Part shown: one piece after another, positions 51,041 through 63,340 of the stretch
Numbering within the stretch: position 1 is the stretch's first letter
How the letters are laid out: every line of letters begins with the position of its first letter
Origin: Schistocerca nitens
Taxonomy: Eukaryota > Arthropoda > Insecta > Orthoptera > Acrididae
Reading direction: 5' to 3'
DNA: 64,000 nucleotides
Assembly: GCF_023898315.1 (NCBI RefSeq)
Contig: NC_064616.1
Location: forward strand, 296,658,934 to 296,722,933
Notes under the pieces: generated by a model
What the model saw: only the letters and a program-made list of their open reading frames with translations
Told to the model about the DNA's origin: nothing
Databases searched by the model: none
Program-made: the position numbers and the translations under genes

Positions 51041-53060
51041 CCTGATCGAATTGCGAAAATCTGTAGGTGTGTGTGTTCACTTTAGGAAAGAAGTTACTTT
51101 ATATGCTTAGAAGAAGATGTAAACTTTTATAAATTTCAACCACATTGTTATCAGTAATGTATGAGAACTAAGAACTACTACTTCAAGTGCGCAAATCCTT
51201 GTCACCAGCATCGAATAGCTCCGCTTCGAGTTACGTTGTTGATTCATATATTTTTCAATGACAGAAAAGGACTGCCTTTTAAGTTAACGCCAGTCTACTA
51301 CCCCGGGCTCCTTTCTTATGGCACTTCAGGATGCAGAATGGATGTCGCGCTCCGCAGCGGAGTGTGTGTTGGTTTGAAACTTCCTGCCAGATTAGAACGG
51401 AATACCTAACCGAGACCCGAACCCTGAACCTCACCTTCCGCGGCCATTGCTCTTACGAACTGAGCTTTCTTTTTATGCCCTTATCAGCGAGCTTCCCCGC
51501 TGTATTTTCCTTAAAAAATTTCCAATGTGCACTGTCAGTACTCTCCTTTCAATAGTCTGTGATCGTTTAGAAATGGGAGTAATAAAGAAAAGTGATATTT
51601 CGTGAAGTAGATTAAATATAGAATAACCATTCTTCTTGTTAGACTTGGTACTTTCCCTTCACGGAGAATAAATTAAAATATCTTTATCTCCCAGCAAGAC
51701 AAAGGACAATTTATGCAGCGACAAAAAATTAAAAGGAAAGAAAATGTAAAATCAACGTCTTCTTGACGATCAGAGTTTTTTATCTCAACCTTTTTGTTAG
51801 AAACTTAGTGCAGTGTAAACTCTCAACGAAAACTGAGTCTGCTAGGGTAAGTATAAACTTCATTTAGTAGGTAATTTTGGTGTTTCTATGCCTTTTGCTG
51901 TTAGTTGAGGTTTTTGTATGCATTAGAGATAAAACTCTCGCCTTTTAGAAAATAGCTGAAGCAAAGTTTTTTCATAATTTTAGGACCATCATTAATATTT
52001 CTCTTTGTTCATGGTTCTCTGTCCCAGTCTCGGGTTTCTTAATATTTTCCATCTTTCTTTTCTTAGATGATACTGGAAACCTTTGCATGTTGTTTCACTG
52101 TGAGTTTACTGGTTGGGGTTCTAAATCGACTATATCAATCTGCGCCAGATCATCGTTACTTCTTATTGCACAGTAGAAGTTAGGCTTGATTCGGTGGGTC
52201 TTCTGCCCAGGATGAAATTTTTAATGCCGCTAATGCAATTTTTTGGCATTAAACAGAGATATTGGTGCGGTTTCATTGTTCTTATCTGCCCTTTAAGTTC
52301 TTAGATATTCGAGACAGGAGTTTCGACAGCTCTTCTCAGCTTTATCCCAGCTTTTGAAGACAGTCGCAGTGTAAAAGAGATTTTGTTACTGCGTCCATTT
52401 TCCTCGGATTTTTCAGCGTGGTGCTTTCAACGGTCATAGATTCTTCGTCGAATTTATTTTTTGTGTATTCAGAGTACCTGTTTTCAATGTTTTTCAGTTG
52501 TTCCTTTCTTTCACAAATGCTTTTTGCCATCTCCACACCATCTACCGCTCCAATAGCGCATTATGATGGCCGTCATACAGTCCGTTGTCAGTTAAGCTGA
52601 GAGCATCTTTGTCGATTGATTTACTTTTGTTGTCTACTGTTCCACTCTCTACTCAGTTCCCTCGTTCTGTACGATAGTTTCATTAACGCTTACTGTCGTC
52701 TCCACACGCTCTTCCAATTCCATAGATGCTTTTTTGTGTTCATCATGAGTATTATCAGGGACTCTGATATCATCCTCATTGATAGATTCACATTTATTGT
52801 TAGCTTTGTCGCTTTCCATTCCGTTCCCCTACTCTTCGACGGTAGTTTCTGTAACTTCTTCCTTCACATTTCTCCCACGTTCACCCATAGTGCGGTCATT
52901 CCGCCCTAACAGAACAGTTACATTTGTTATTAATTTTGGTTGACTGTTTCTGATAGGAAGTTGAGCGTGACGTCTGCAATCAAAATATCCTCGCAGACTT
53001 CCAGTTGAACTGCATATGGAACAAGTGTGAGTTTCTACGCGACAGGCGCACTATGACCTC
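51041..53060. other. Mostly unassigned
   Basis: Besides the family D piece at 51345-51475 I see no recognisable elements. 52380-52900 holds similar T-rich blocks (GCTTTTTGCCATCTCC and GCTTTTTTGTGTTCATC-like), which look like old low-complexity duplications. Confidence 0.4.
51345..51475 (-). repeat. tRNA-like repeat (family D), single unit
   Basis: GCGCTCCGCAGCGGAGTG, AAACTTCCTGCCAGATTAGA and the inverse of a tRNA-like box pair (GAGACCCGAACCC, GCTCTTACGAACTGAG) identify it as a relative of the array at 32935-33610. Confidence 0.75.
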
Positions 53061-53750
53061 ATACAGTCAAGAAGGTAGGCGCTTTTGGTTGGTTGGTTGA
53101 CTGGGGATGGGAACCAAACACGAGGTCGTTGGTCCCATGACCTGAAGTAGCGAAACCAAGGGAGCAACAACACAAACAGCACAGTCCAGTCAAGGAGAAG
53201 AGAAAACGGACAGGTTAAAGGACCTTGGGGCAGCAGGAAGAGGAAGGGACAAGGGCGAAGGGGGGCGGGGGGGGGGGGGGGGGGGCGAGACAGTGCGAGC
53301 AGGGGCGCCCCAGAAACGCTATGTGTGTTGGACGCCAGAATTGACATCGACCAATTCCGATCCCATACCATAGCATGATCACAACATAACAGGGGAAGAA
53401 GACACAAAAAATGGGAAACAAAATGGCACAGAAACCAGACCAAACATATGGAAAAAGAGGAGGTGGAGAACCTGCCCACTGAGGAGGCAAGGCCAGTGCC
53501 TCCACAACCACTGACAATGCTTACTGAGGGACTCCAATTCCATGGGGAAATTCAAGGACTTAAAGCAGGGAGCACAAACCACTTTCATGAAGAAAACAGA
53601 GGACAGACCTATCAAGTGACTGTGGTCCGCTAATATTCGGGACAGGAAAGGTGGGAGGTTGTATTTAGTGTGAAGGACCAAAAGGTGGGGACAGTCCAGC
53701 AAAATGTGGATCACCATGAGGGTCGATCACGAAAGGGAGAGGAGCTCATT

Positions 53751-54359
53751 TCAGAGTAAAAAACCATGTGTCAACTTAGTATGGCCAATATAACGACGCC
53801 GGAGGGTGGTAGATTCCCGCTGGGGGAGGAGGACGGAAGAACGCCATATGGTCAGAGTCTCCTTGATAACGCGAAAATTTATTAGAAAGGGGGTAGCCTC
53901 CCAAGAGTCAGTCCACAACTGAGCAAAAAGGAATTTGATGTAAAGCTGCAAATCTGCCCAAAGAGGTGTCATAGAGAATGGGAGGTAGGTGGCCAACCCC
54001 ATAACCAGATGATCAGAAAGTTCAATAGCCGGGTCACCTACACGGCGTGAAGTTCGTGGATAACAGAGACCAAGGGGTGGCGGAAAAAACACAGAGTGAT
54101 AGCCTGAAGGCCACTCATTGAGCCTGTGCATGACAAAACTCGGGTGAGGAAAGATCATGTAACAAAACAGAGGGCCAAAGATGGCCATCAGTTCTGCAGT
54201 AAACACTATAAACGTGGCAGGCAAGAGATGGTGTTCTGTGCCAACAGTAGATGTTAAGTCATATCTCACATGATCGGTGGATTTAGAGTCATTGGTGTAA
54301 AAAGCAATGGCATCCTGAAACTCCTGTAAGAGCGTTCCAAATAAACGATAGAACAGCAT
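53751..54359 (-). pseudogene. I-like LINE, RNase H region
   Basis: This is the domain that removes RNA from the RNA-DNA hybrid. FQDAIAFYTNDSKSTDHVRY is the first block; the usual TDGSK reads TNDSK, so the first catalytic Asp seems replaced. FTAELMAIFGPL keeps the catalytic Glu. The rest is decayed but open for 202 residues. Confidence 0.75.
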
Positions 54360-54942
54360 TGGAGTAATGGCGGCTTTCAGTCCACAGAAGAAATCTATCC
54401 GAATCTGGGTCTGAGGAACTAACCAAGATGGAAATCATGGCGGAGAGAAGTGAGGTGGAGACCAACTGGTAAATCTACCCAAGGGCAGACAGCGTGAAGG
54501 TGGTGGTACAAAGCTGCAAAAAGAATAGAATAGGAGGGCTGAGCAGGGGAAGAGCAGATAGTGTTGGCAGAGGAAACCAGTAGGTGGGAGTGCTGAACCA
54601 AAAGAGGAGGCTTTCCAGCATCAACTGGAAGGCTATGGACAGGTATACTGCGAAAGGCACCAACAGCTAAATGGAGACCATTATAGTGAACCAGGTCCAA
54701 GAGGAGCAGTGTGGAATGGGCACCTGACCCATAAACTTGACAATCATAGTTCAGATGAGACAGAACTAATGCCCAATAATGGCAGAGAACAGCTGAACGA
54801 TCTGTGCCCCAAGAGCGTGGGCAAGGAAGCAAAGAACGCTGAGTTTACGAAAACAGCCAACCTTCAGATGATGGCTAAGGGGCAACCAAGTAACATTGTT
54901 GCCAAAAAGAATGACGCAAGAAACAGAACTGGGGGACCACAG

Positions 54943-56730
54943 TCAGGTTTTGGGCATCGGGGTAGAACTCAGGGTGAGGACGGACCATAGTATGGCGATA
55001 GAAATGCACCACCCTCGACTTAAAGGGAGATAATTAAAAGTCATTTGAGTGTTTCCACGCGAAAGCACGCCGTATGTCACCCTGGAGCTGTCACTCTTCA
55101 GGGCCGACTGAATGGGAGCTACCAAAGTACAGAAATCATCCATATAGAGAGCAGGGTTGACCAGTGGTCTGGAAGGGGCCACAAGTGCATTACTAGTTAT
55201 GAGAAAAAGAAGTACGCTTAATACCCAGCCCTGTGGAACGCCATTCCCCTGAGTGTATGGAGAGCTGAGAACAGTGCAAGCGCCGGTCGCGGTGGTCTCG
55301 CGGTTCTAGGCGCGCAGTCCGGAACCGTGCGACTGCTACGGTCGCAGGTTCGAATCCTGCCTCGGGCATGGATGTGTGTGATGTCCTTAGGTTAGTTAGG
55401 TTTAAGTAGTTCTAAGTTCTAGGGGACTGATAACCACAGCAGTTGAGTCCCATAGTGCTCAGAGCCATTTGAACCATTTTTGAACAGTGCAAGCAAACAC
55501 TGAACGACCAGTGGGACAGGAACTGGCAAATAAAAATCGGGACAGGTCCTTGAAGACCTCACTCATGGAGCACAACGTGTGTCGTAGGCCGTACAAAGGT
55601 CGAAGGAAACTGTAACAAGATGAAGGCGCTGAGAAAAGGCCTGCCAAACTGAGATTTCCAATCAAAGCAGACGACTGTTTGGAGACCGTCCATCCCAAAA
55701 GCTGAACTGGTAAGGAGAAAAAGGCCCCGAAATTTGAGGACACAAATGAGCTGATGGGCCACCATCCATTCTAGTAATTTGCATGGGACATGGGTCAGGC
55801 TGATCGGCTGGTAACTATCAAGGACAACGGACCCTTGCCGTATGTAAGGACAGGAACCACAATACTGTCTTTCCCTTCAAAGGGAAAATGCCTTACAGAT
55901 AAATATGGTTATTCTCCTGGATTAGATATGTCATTGTGGACGATTGAGGTGTTGAAGCAATGGGTTATGGAAGGAATCAGGGTCAGTACCTGAATCGTGG
56001 GATGAAGAGAGGGCCAGAAGGAATTCTCATTCAGTAAAAGCTTCATTGTAGAATTCCGCTAGACAAGGGACGAAACATAAATGGGAAGCTTCAGCCCACA
56101 GTTTCCAGAGGAGGAAGGCGGCTGGATAGGAGGCTGACGCCGACGCTGTTGCAAAATGGGCTGTGAGGTATTCAGCAAGAAGTGCCTGGATACGAGGCTG
56201 ATACTGATGCCATCACGAAATGGGTCATCAGGTGTTCTGCGAGAACTGATGGATCTGTACAAAGGCCATCAGGAAGGGCAAGGGCCAGAATTGAGGACTG
56301 CCACTGACAACCTTGGAGGGTTAGGAATATAGCCCACACCTGTGATGAGGAACAGAAGAGTCTAGGGAGGAGAAAAAGTTCCGTTTTATTAAGTAATGGG
56401 CTTTGGCATGAAGACATATAAAGTCAATAAGAATGGTGATGGATGGGTGCTGCTTAAGATGTTTCAATTCGTAATGATGATAATAAATGGCAGTAGCAAT
56501 TGTTGTGCTCCACCACAGAACTGGCTGATGCCAAATGGGGCCCATTGAACAGGGAATGGTAATGCTAGTGGTGAGAATTATCTTATCAGTCAGACCACAT
56601 ATGAGTTCATCAATGCAACCTGACAAAGAAGGTGTGAACACGATCTGGGAGGTATAGAGAGGCCAATCAGTACAATGGAAAGCCGAGCGGGGTAACCTGG
56701 CGATGAGAGGGTGGGAAAGGAGCAAGAGAA
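54943..56730 (-). pseudogene. I-like LINE, reverse transcriptase region
   Basis: The pieces found are: 55765-55559 and 55743-55459 with SLLSAFxLLQF-type and YGLRHTLCSMSEVFKDLSRF stretches; after the SINE, the motif GNGVPQGWVLSVLLF at about 55240-55200; and at 55182 onward NPALYMDDFCTLVAPIQSAL, where YMDDF is the Asp-pair box (usually YVDDF). Upstream, 56734-56321 is the linker after the endonuclease. Several frame changes are needed. Confidence 0.75.
55282..55481 (+). mobile_element. tRNA-derived SINE (family A) in I-like LINE
   Basis: Complete copy with the longest target duplication seen here, 13 bp GAACAGTGCAAGC at 55269-55281 and 55482-55494. It ends in CCATTTTT. It splits the LINE RT between two conserved blocks. 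Confidence 0.94.
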
Positions 56731-57335
56731 TCAACGAGAAGTGGTCACTATCACTGAGGTCATTGTGTGGCTACCAGTGTAAGGAAGGAAGAAGGAGCTG
56801 GGAAGTGAGCGAAAGATCAGTGGCAGAGAAAGTGCCATATGCATCACGGAAATGAGTAGGGGAACCGTCATTAAAAATGCACAGGTCATGGTCTCCAAAA
56901 AATTGATCAGTGAACAGCCCCCGACTAGATGCAATAGCACTGCCCCAGAAAGTGTGATGGGCATTAACATCCCCAAGGAGGGAAAAGGGAGGGAGGAGTT
57001 GCTGATGGAGGGCAGTTAGGGAAGCAAGTGTAAGTGGCTTGTCAGGAGGGAGACAGAGATTGCAAACTGTGACAGCAGATTCCAAGTGGACCCAGACAGC
57101 AACTGCTTGCAATGCTGTACAAAGAGAGATCCATGTACTAACAACATCCATACAGACCAAGATGCAGACGCCACCAGAAGCCCTCAAAGGCCGACCTGGT
57201 TCTGACAGAAAACACAGAATCCACAAAGGGTCGGTGAGTGAGCATCAGTAAAATGAGATTCCTAGAGAATGACACAAGCTGCTGAGTAAAAGGCAGTAAG
57301 GGATTGCAGCTCCAGGAGGTGACAATAGTATCCAT
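56731..57335 (-). pseudogene. I-like LINE, endonuclease region
   Basis: The frame at 57226-56771 shows GGVCILVCMDVVSTWISL, LCLPPDKPLTLASLTAL, LLGDVNAHHTFWGSA (catalytic Asp and Asn of the GDFNAHH motif) and FNDGSPTHFRDAYGTFSATDL. The final Asp-His pair appears in a second frame near 56745. It is an APE-type nuclease that would nick the insertion site. Confidence 0.82.
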
Positions 57336-57388
57336 TACAGTTCCATTGAATAAGTTTGGAGTGGTGATTCAAATGGGAGGCGAAAAGG

Positions 57389-59040
57389 CTAGAGCCAATC
57401 ACGCCACTGGTTCACTATGACCATCAGCCAATGAGGTTGGGGAGACATATGTAAATAAGAGGTCAGACTCAGTTTGCGGGGGTGGAGGTGGCATCTCAAG
57501 GGGCACTGGGAAGGGGGGACCTTGTTCTGGGACTTATGTTCCTTCTTCTTCTCTTTCACAGGTCGAGGAGGGCAGGGCACAGAGGGAGAATAGGCTTCTG
57601 CAAGATCCAGAACTGTAAGCAAGTGTGAAAGGACATAACAGAAGCAAAGGCAGAAGTCACTGAGAAAGGCTGAAGACAGTCATATTTATGATGAGCCTTA
57701 ATTTAAGATAAACGATTAAGGGACTTAAACTCCTGCACCTGAGTGTGGAGAGTGATGGTCGTGGCAGTTAAGACACACGGGGGTCAGAACAAAGGGGGAG
57801 TAAGTGACAACATTCGCCGCATAAAGGGTCTGCATGCAATACAGTGGGAATACATGTGCCTGAAATGGAAGCACCGAAAACACTTCATGGGTGGTGGGAC
57901 GTATGGCTTCATGTCACATCAACAACATACAACCTTGACCTTATCTGGGAAGGTATCTCCCTCAAAACCCAGAATAAAGGCACCGGTATTAGATTGATTG
58001 TCCTTACAACCTTTCTGAACATGCCAAGCAAACTGAATGCTTCATCGTTCCAGTTTGGCCCAGAGTTCCTCATCAGTTTTAAGGATGAGGTCCCTATGAA
58101 AAATGACTCCCTGAACCATATTCAAAGACTGGTAATAGACACCACAATGTCACCAAGATAGACACAGGCATGAGGGGCTGCAGATGGGGGCAGAATAAGT
58201 TCTGATCAGCAGTAAACCTACCTGCATCTTACTGAGACACTCCACATCACCAAACTTGTCTTCACTGTTTTCCACAAAAAAATAAGGGCTTGGTGGTGGG
58301 GTGCTGAACGTGTCCCCGCCCATCATAGCGCAGACCAGGCAGTGGGAAAAGTGTTTCGCCCCAAGCTGGCGAGCCTCGCCCTCCTCCCAGGGTGTAACCA
58401 GGGTAGGAAAGACCATAGGGTCATAAGGAGCAGCATTAAATGATCCATTGCCAACCGAAGAAACAGCTATAGAAGAACACCCTGTTTTTCGGAGCTTAAT
58501 ATTTTTCATGCACATCCACCCAGAAGGAGCAAAAAATAGGAGCAGAGAGAGAACCATTCCTCTCTGAAGAGGGGCTCCATGAGAGCGACCAGAAGTGGGA
58601 GCACAGCATACTTCATATGCAGAGAGGCCGCCCTGGTACCGCCACTCTCACTAGGGGCTCTCCCCGTGGATGCCATAGCAAGGGCCGTCTGGCACAGCGG
58701 TCACTGATGGGAGTTCCGATGCTCCAGAATGACAAGCAGCCACTCCTAGACATACATGGGGAGGCAACAGGTCTTGCTTGTATCAGTGTGATCCCTGTAT
58801 AGTCAGCGGGCTCAGCCATATGGATGCTTAGCAGCTGTACCACACGGACTGGCTACATGTGCTGATGACCTCGGAGGGGCGGGAGAGGCCCATGGTGGAG
58901 AAGGACGATGGGAATGAAGGGGGAGAGGTATCCACACAGTAGACGCTAATGAGGGAGTTCTTCCTCAAATGGCTCACACCATGACAGAAAATTTAGGAGG
59001 AGAAGTCAAACGCCAAAGGGGGAGCAAAAACGCCTAAAAG
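57389..59040 (-). pseudogene. I-like LINE, gag-like ORF1
   Basis: Pieces on several frames: near 57905-57780 a Cys/His cluster (CFRCFHFRHMYSHC followed by CLNCHDHH) that corresponds to CCHC zinc knuckles; 57622-57389, a Pro-rich and Lys-rich tail (PRPVKEKKKEHKSQ); and upstream 58843-58613 without a known motif. The knuckles bind RNA in this protein type. The reading frame is broken in at least three places. Confidence 0.65.
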
Positions 59041-59099
59041 TAATGGACTGGGTTCTCTAGTCCAACTGGACCGATCATTAACTGGTAATGGTTATGTTC

Positions 59100-59470
59100 G
59101 GCTACCTGGAGACCATTTGCTGTAATTCATGGACTTCAGGTTCCTAAACAGTGATGTAATTTTTAAGCATGACAATACGCCATGTCATCAGGTCACAGTT
59201 CCCGATTGGTCTGAAGAACATTCTGGACAATTCGAGGGAATGATTTGGCCACCCAGATCACCCGACACGAATGCCATCGATCTTTTGTGGGACATAATCG
59301 AGAGATTCGTTCGTGCACAAAATTCTGCACCGGCAACGTTTTCGCTGTTATGGGTGGCTATGGAGGCAGCATGGCTCAGTATTTCTGCAGGGGACTTTCA
59401 GCGGCTTGTTGAGTTCATGCCACATCCAGCTGCTGCATTACGCCGGGCCAAAAGACGTCTGACATGATAT
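59100..59470 (+). pseudogene. Tc1-like transposase, C-terminal part
   Basis: The ORF from 59129 reads VIFKHDNTPCHQVTVPDWSE (second catalytic Asp), then WPPRSPDTNAIDLLWDIIER, where Asp stands at the position of the catalytic Glu, and ends with AGDFQRLVEFMPHPAAALRR and a stop. The 5' two thirds is missing. The frame is unbroken over 112 residues, but the changed Glu would disable the enzyme. Confidence 0.8.
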
Positions 59471-59527
59471 TGGAAGATATCCCATGACTTTAACATCTCA
59501 GCGTTTCCTGAGAAGAGATTAGTTCCT

Positions 59528-60330
59528 ACCTATAAATCAACGTGGATTTAGAAAGTATTGTTTCTCGTGCGAAACACGCACGATATTCCGCAAACCACAG
59601 ACGCACACCAACAGGCAAATTCCATATTACTAGATTTCTTGAGAGCGTTCGACACTTTAGATTGGTAAAAATCCAAGTTCTGATTCAGGTCACGTATTGT
59701 GGACAGTGCCATAAGGTTCTGTCCTGGGTCTGTTACTTTTCTTGATACGCTGTGTGTAAATGAGTTGCCACTGAACGTGATGGACGACTCAAAAAATTTC
59801 TCTTTGCAGATGATAAGTGCTATTGTGAAACACATTTAACTTGATATAAATGATGTCGCTAATAGGGTGGTTGGAAAACGTAATGCAAACTGTTTCTTAG
59901 ACGGAAATCTTGTAAAAGCGTCATTTTATTGTCCTAAGGTAGTCCATTAATAGAGTCGACGATTTAACTTCTTAGAACTGAGGGTAGATGGAAAGCTTTC
60001 TTTGAAATATCGCGTTCAAGATATTGTACAAAAACCGAATATTGCTATTTTCACCACAACATTGATTTCCGCTGCCTCTGGCACTCAAACGGGAAGGCTT
60101 GTTTACTTTGCTTACTTTCATTCTATAATGTGTACGGTGTTGTGTTTCGGGGGAACTTATGCACTTACCAAGAATATCCTTAGTCCACAAAAGAGTGATC
60201 GAGCAGGTCAGTGGTGTTTGCCGCTGTTCAGGTGCGTTGGAACACTAACTCTACCACCCTGTAATTTACACCATTATGGGATCTGTCGTGACAGACAACA
60301 GCAACGTTCATTCAGTGAACACTAGACGGG
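59528..60330 (+). pseudogene. CR1/Jockey-like LINE RT fragment
   Basis: Pieces near 59528-59640 match an RT block of the type NQxGFRKxxSCETQL (seen as FRKYC...CETR across frames), and FLFADDKCY near 59800 is the Asp-pair box. 60002-60325 gives SLKYRVQDIVQKPNIAIFTT, RLVYFAYFHSIMCTVLCFGG and on to LTLPPCNLHHYGICRD, a typical C-terminal domain of these LINEs. Frameshifts occur throughout. The exact clade is uncertain. Confidence 0.6.
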
Positions 60331-60529
60331 AAAATCTATTTTCAGTGGAGTAATGCTTCCTTAAAAATTGTACAGAAGGGTGTGCACTATTCAGTAATTT
60401 TGATTTTCAGTAGCTTTCCATCAGAACTGAAAAAAAAAGAGTGATAAACCCGAAATATCCAAATCCAGACTGAAAACTGTTTTGTAGCACGCAACTGTAC
60501 TGTACAAGAGCTGCTGGCTGTAATTGAGA

Positions 60530-60726
60530 GCCGGCCGGTGTGGCCGAGCGGTTCTAGGCTCTTCAGTTTGGAACCGCGCGACCGCTAAGGTCGCAGGTTC
60601 GAATCCTGCCTCGGGCATGGATGTGTGTGATGTCCTTAGGTTAGTTAGGCTTAAGTAGTTCTAAGTTATAGGGGACTGATGACCTGAGATGTTAAGTCCC
60701 ATAGTGCTCAGAGCCTTCTGAACCAT
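60530..60726 (+). mobile_element. tRNA-derived SINE (family A)
   Basis: Complete copy with the target duplication CTGTAATTGAGA at 60518-60529 and CTGTAACTGAGA at 60727-60738, one mismatch in 12. Confidence 0.9.
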
Positions 60727-61201
60727 CTGTAACTGAGAATTTTCCTCTGTAATGAGTTATTTATTCGTAGGCTTAACAAGAATTATGTTAACCCTGCTGT
60801 TCTGTTCGGGTCTATATGACTCGAAATGGTTATAAATTTATTTTCTTATTTTTGAAATATCAGAATAACTTTGTGAAATTTGGTGACTTTGAAAATGCAA
60901 GGGCAGTATGTAGTTAAGAAAGTTTTAAAATATTTTATGTAAACTGCTCATAAACCTTAGGAGTTACACACGTAATGTTCGGGCCAGTGTGACCCGACAT
61001 TAATATGATTACTCTAAAGTCAGCTACTTTGTGGTTGTCCCATATTTTACAGTAGTAGGAAAGACTTCCGTTGTTCCTACTTACTCTTAACATTCAAGTC
61101 AACAGAAGTGCTATGTTTACAACAACGGACTTGTCATTACGACTTGGCAGCTGTTCGAATTACCTATTGTTTCTGCTCAGTTTGTGTTCTCTATCGTTTG
61201 T

Positions 61202-61404
61202 TCAAATGGTTCAAATGGCTCTAAGCACTATGGGGCTTAACATCCGAGGTCATCAGTCCCCATAGACTTAGAACTACTTAAACCTAACTAACCTAATGAC
61301 ATCACATACACCCATGCCCGAGGCAGGATTCGAACCTGCGACCGTAGCAGCAGCGCGGTTCCGGACTTCACGCCTAGAATCGCTCGGCCACAGCGGCCAG
61401 CTCA
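61202..61404 (-). mobile_element. tRNA-derived SINE (family A) in piggyBac
   Basis: Complete minus-strand copy in the 5' untranslated part of the piggyBac element. The 9-bp duplication ATCGTTTGT is at 61193-61201 and 61405-61413. Confidence 0.9.
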
Positions 61405-61499
61405 ATCGTTTGTGATCGGTCTGAATAGTGACACCATGGCGATTACATCACAGACTGACGCTGAGTTTTGAAGAATTAGTGATAGCTCAATACAATGGA

Positions 61500-62761
61500 C
61501 AAACTTCGATGTTTCTGTTTCTCACACATCCTTAGAACTCCTATTGCCTGCGGGTATATCGCTCACATGGGGAATCTACAAAAAGTTCGTGGGATAAGGA
61601 TACTGGGCAGAACATATTTCGGGCCACCATGCCCATAGAAACATTCCGTAAAATATTGAGCGTCTTGCGATTTGATAATAAAACCACAAGAGAGAGATGG
61701 CGACGTACTGATAAACCCACCGCAATTTGCAGTCTCTGGGAGAAGCGGTTAGAAGTCCTTCCTAAACTGTATAACCCGGTGTAAAATGAAACCGTCGACG
61801 AGCAACTGGTAGCATTGAAGAGGCCGCTTTCCATTCAAGCAGTACATCCCCAGCATACCGGCAAAATATGGGGTCAAGATATGGACTCTGTGTGACAGCA
61901 AATCTTCATATGTACTGAAAGCCCAAATTTATACAGGAAAGGAGAGTGGAGCGGCTCCTGAAAAAAAATCGAGGAATAAGAGCAGTTGATGATCTTACCT
62001 CAGATTTGCGAGATCATAATGTAACATGTGACAATTTTTTTACGTCGAACAATTTGGGACAGCTGCTCCTGAAAAGGAAACTGACAATGTTAGGAACAAT
62101 ACATAAAAGTAAGCCAGAGCTTCCACAAAATAGGACCTGCAAAGAGGTTAATAGCTCTTCATTTTACTTAAAGAATGACACTACAGTGGTCAAATATATT
62201 CCTAATAGAAATAAGAATGTTGTACTAATGAGCACTCTCCACAGTTGTGGGGAAATAAATGACAGGGCTGATAAGAAGCCAAAAATGAATTTAGACTATA
62301 ATTCAACCAAAGGGGCTGTAGACACACTCCATCAGCTAGCAGGTATATATACATGCAAACGAAAATCTAATAGATGGTCCATGATAGTTTTCTACAATAT
62401 TCTTGATGTTGCTGCTTATAATGCAAATATCTTGTGAAATTCCATTGACCCTAACTGAAGTACAATTAAAGAAAATTGAGTGAAGGAAAATATTTTTTGA
62501 GGAACTTGGAAAGTCACTGGTTGCAGAGCACATTGCATCAAGGACGCAGAAGATTCTTTGAGAATGGTCAGCAGTATCCAAGACCCTGAAAGAGTGGGAG
62601 GTATGGCTAAATCAGTAGCAACAGGGAACTCTATTAAATGGGCGCGCTGTAATTTCTGTTCTTCAAGCAATGACAATAAAACAAACATGTTGAGTGGAAA
62701 GTATAATAAACATGTATGCAAAACACGCGTCACTTACTTGTGTACAAGCTGCAGTCAGTAA
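61500..62761 (+). pseudogene. piggyBac-like transposase, broken
   Basis: The enzyme catalyses precise TTAA-specific cut and paste. The first catalytic Asp is in VDEQLVA at about 61794-61814, in another frame from what follows. The ORF 61946-62437 (163 residues) holds VTCDNFFTSNNLGQLLLKRK at 26-45 (second Asp), SYIP-like VVKYIPNRNKNVVLMSTLH and KPKMNLDYNSTKGAVDTLHQ at 111-130 (third Asp at about 126). 62558-62761 encodes the Cys-rich C-terminal domain: RCNFC, then HVCKTRVTYLCTSC, a zinc-binding pattern. At least two frameshifts separate these parts. Confidence 0.9.
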
Positions 62762-62887
62762 GAAGGAAAGAAAGTGATATGGGGAGACGGACAGATGGTT
62801 ACTGAAAATGACTTTTTGGTGTAAATGTCTGTTGTTCCTAATATACGCTGCATGAATACTAAAATAATAAATTTTCTTTAGTGAAGT

Positions 62888-62932
62888 TCTGTGTCTTCTT
62901 CTTCTTCTTCTTCTTCTTCTTATTATTATTAT
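62888..62932 (+). repeat. (TTC)n and (ATT)n microsatellite
   Basis: About ten TTC units followed by a few ATT units inside the 3' part of the piggyBac element, next to the insertion point of a truncated SINE. Confidence 0.9.
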
Positions 62933-62942
62933 CACTGCTATG

Positions 62943-63062
62943 CCTCGTGATGGCTGGGTGTTGTGTGCTGTCCTTAGGTTAGTTAGGTTTAAGTAGTTGT
63001 AAGTTCTAGGGGACTGATGACCATAGATGTTAAGTCCCATAGTGCTCAGAGCCATTTGAACC
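62943..63062 (+). mobile_element. tRNA-derived SINE (head type B), 5' truncated
   Basis: It begins CCTCGTGATGGCTGGGTGTT and continues into the normal family A body from GTCCTTAGGTTAGTTAGG. The 12-bp duplication ATCACTGCTATG is at 62931-62942 and 63063-63074. Together with 25483-25611 it shows that a different head is joined to the same body. Confidence 0.9.
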
Positions 63063-63134
63063 ATCACTGCTATGATCATTAACAACGTAACAACGTATTA
63101 TAATATAACAATGTCGACGGCTTACAACTGTACG

Positions 63135-63340
63135 GCCGCGCGGGATTAGCCGAGCGGTTTGGGGCGCTGCAGTCATGGACTGTGCGGCTGGTCCCGGCGG
63201 AGGTTCGAGTCCTCCTTCGGGCATGGGTGTGTGTGTTTGTCCTTCGGATAATTTAGGTTAAGTAGTGTGTAAGCTTAGGGACTGATGACCTTAGCAGTGA
63301 AGTCCCATAAGATTTCACACACATTTGAACACTTTTTTGA
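63135..63340 (+). mobile_element. tRNA-derived SINE (family E) in piggyBac
   Basis: Complete copy with head GCCGCGCGGGATTAGCCGAG, a B-box-like GGTTCGAGTCC and a 3' end CACATTTGAACACTTTTTTGA. The 11-bp duplication ACAACTGTACG is at 63124-63134 and 63341-63351. Confidence 0.92.

Larger units (their letters stand above)
53070..59095 (-). mobile_element. I-like LINE with gag, endonuclease, RT and RNase H
   Basis: A long minus-strand element of about 6 kb. In its own direction: 5' region and gag-like ORF1 (about 59040-57389), endonuclease (57335-56731), RT (56730-54943), RNase H (54359-53751) and a 3' untranslated part down to about 53070 with a G-run near 53270. The RNase H after the RT points to the I/R1/LOA side of LINEs, and the gag with zinc knuckles agrees. 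All ORFs are cut by frameshifts. A SINE is inserted at 55282-55481. The 5' end abuts a Tc1 fragment. Confidence 0.82.

Noticed and set aside
53051..53479. Proline-rich 142-codon minus-strand ORF
   Set aside because: It is created by a poly-G/poly-C run and lies in the 3' untranslated part of the I-like LINE.
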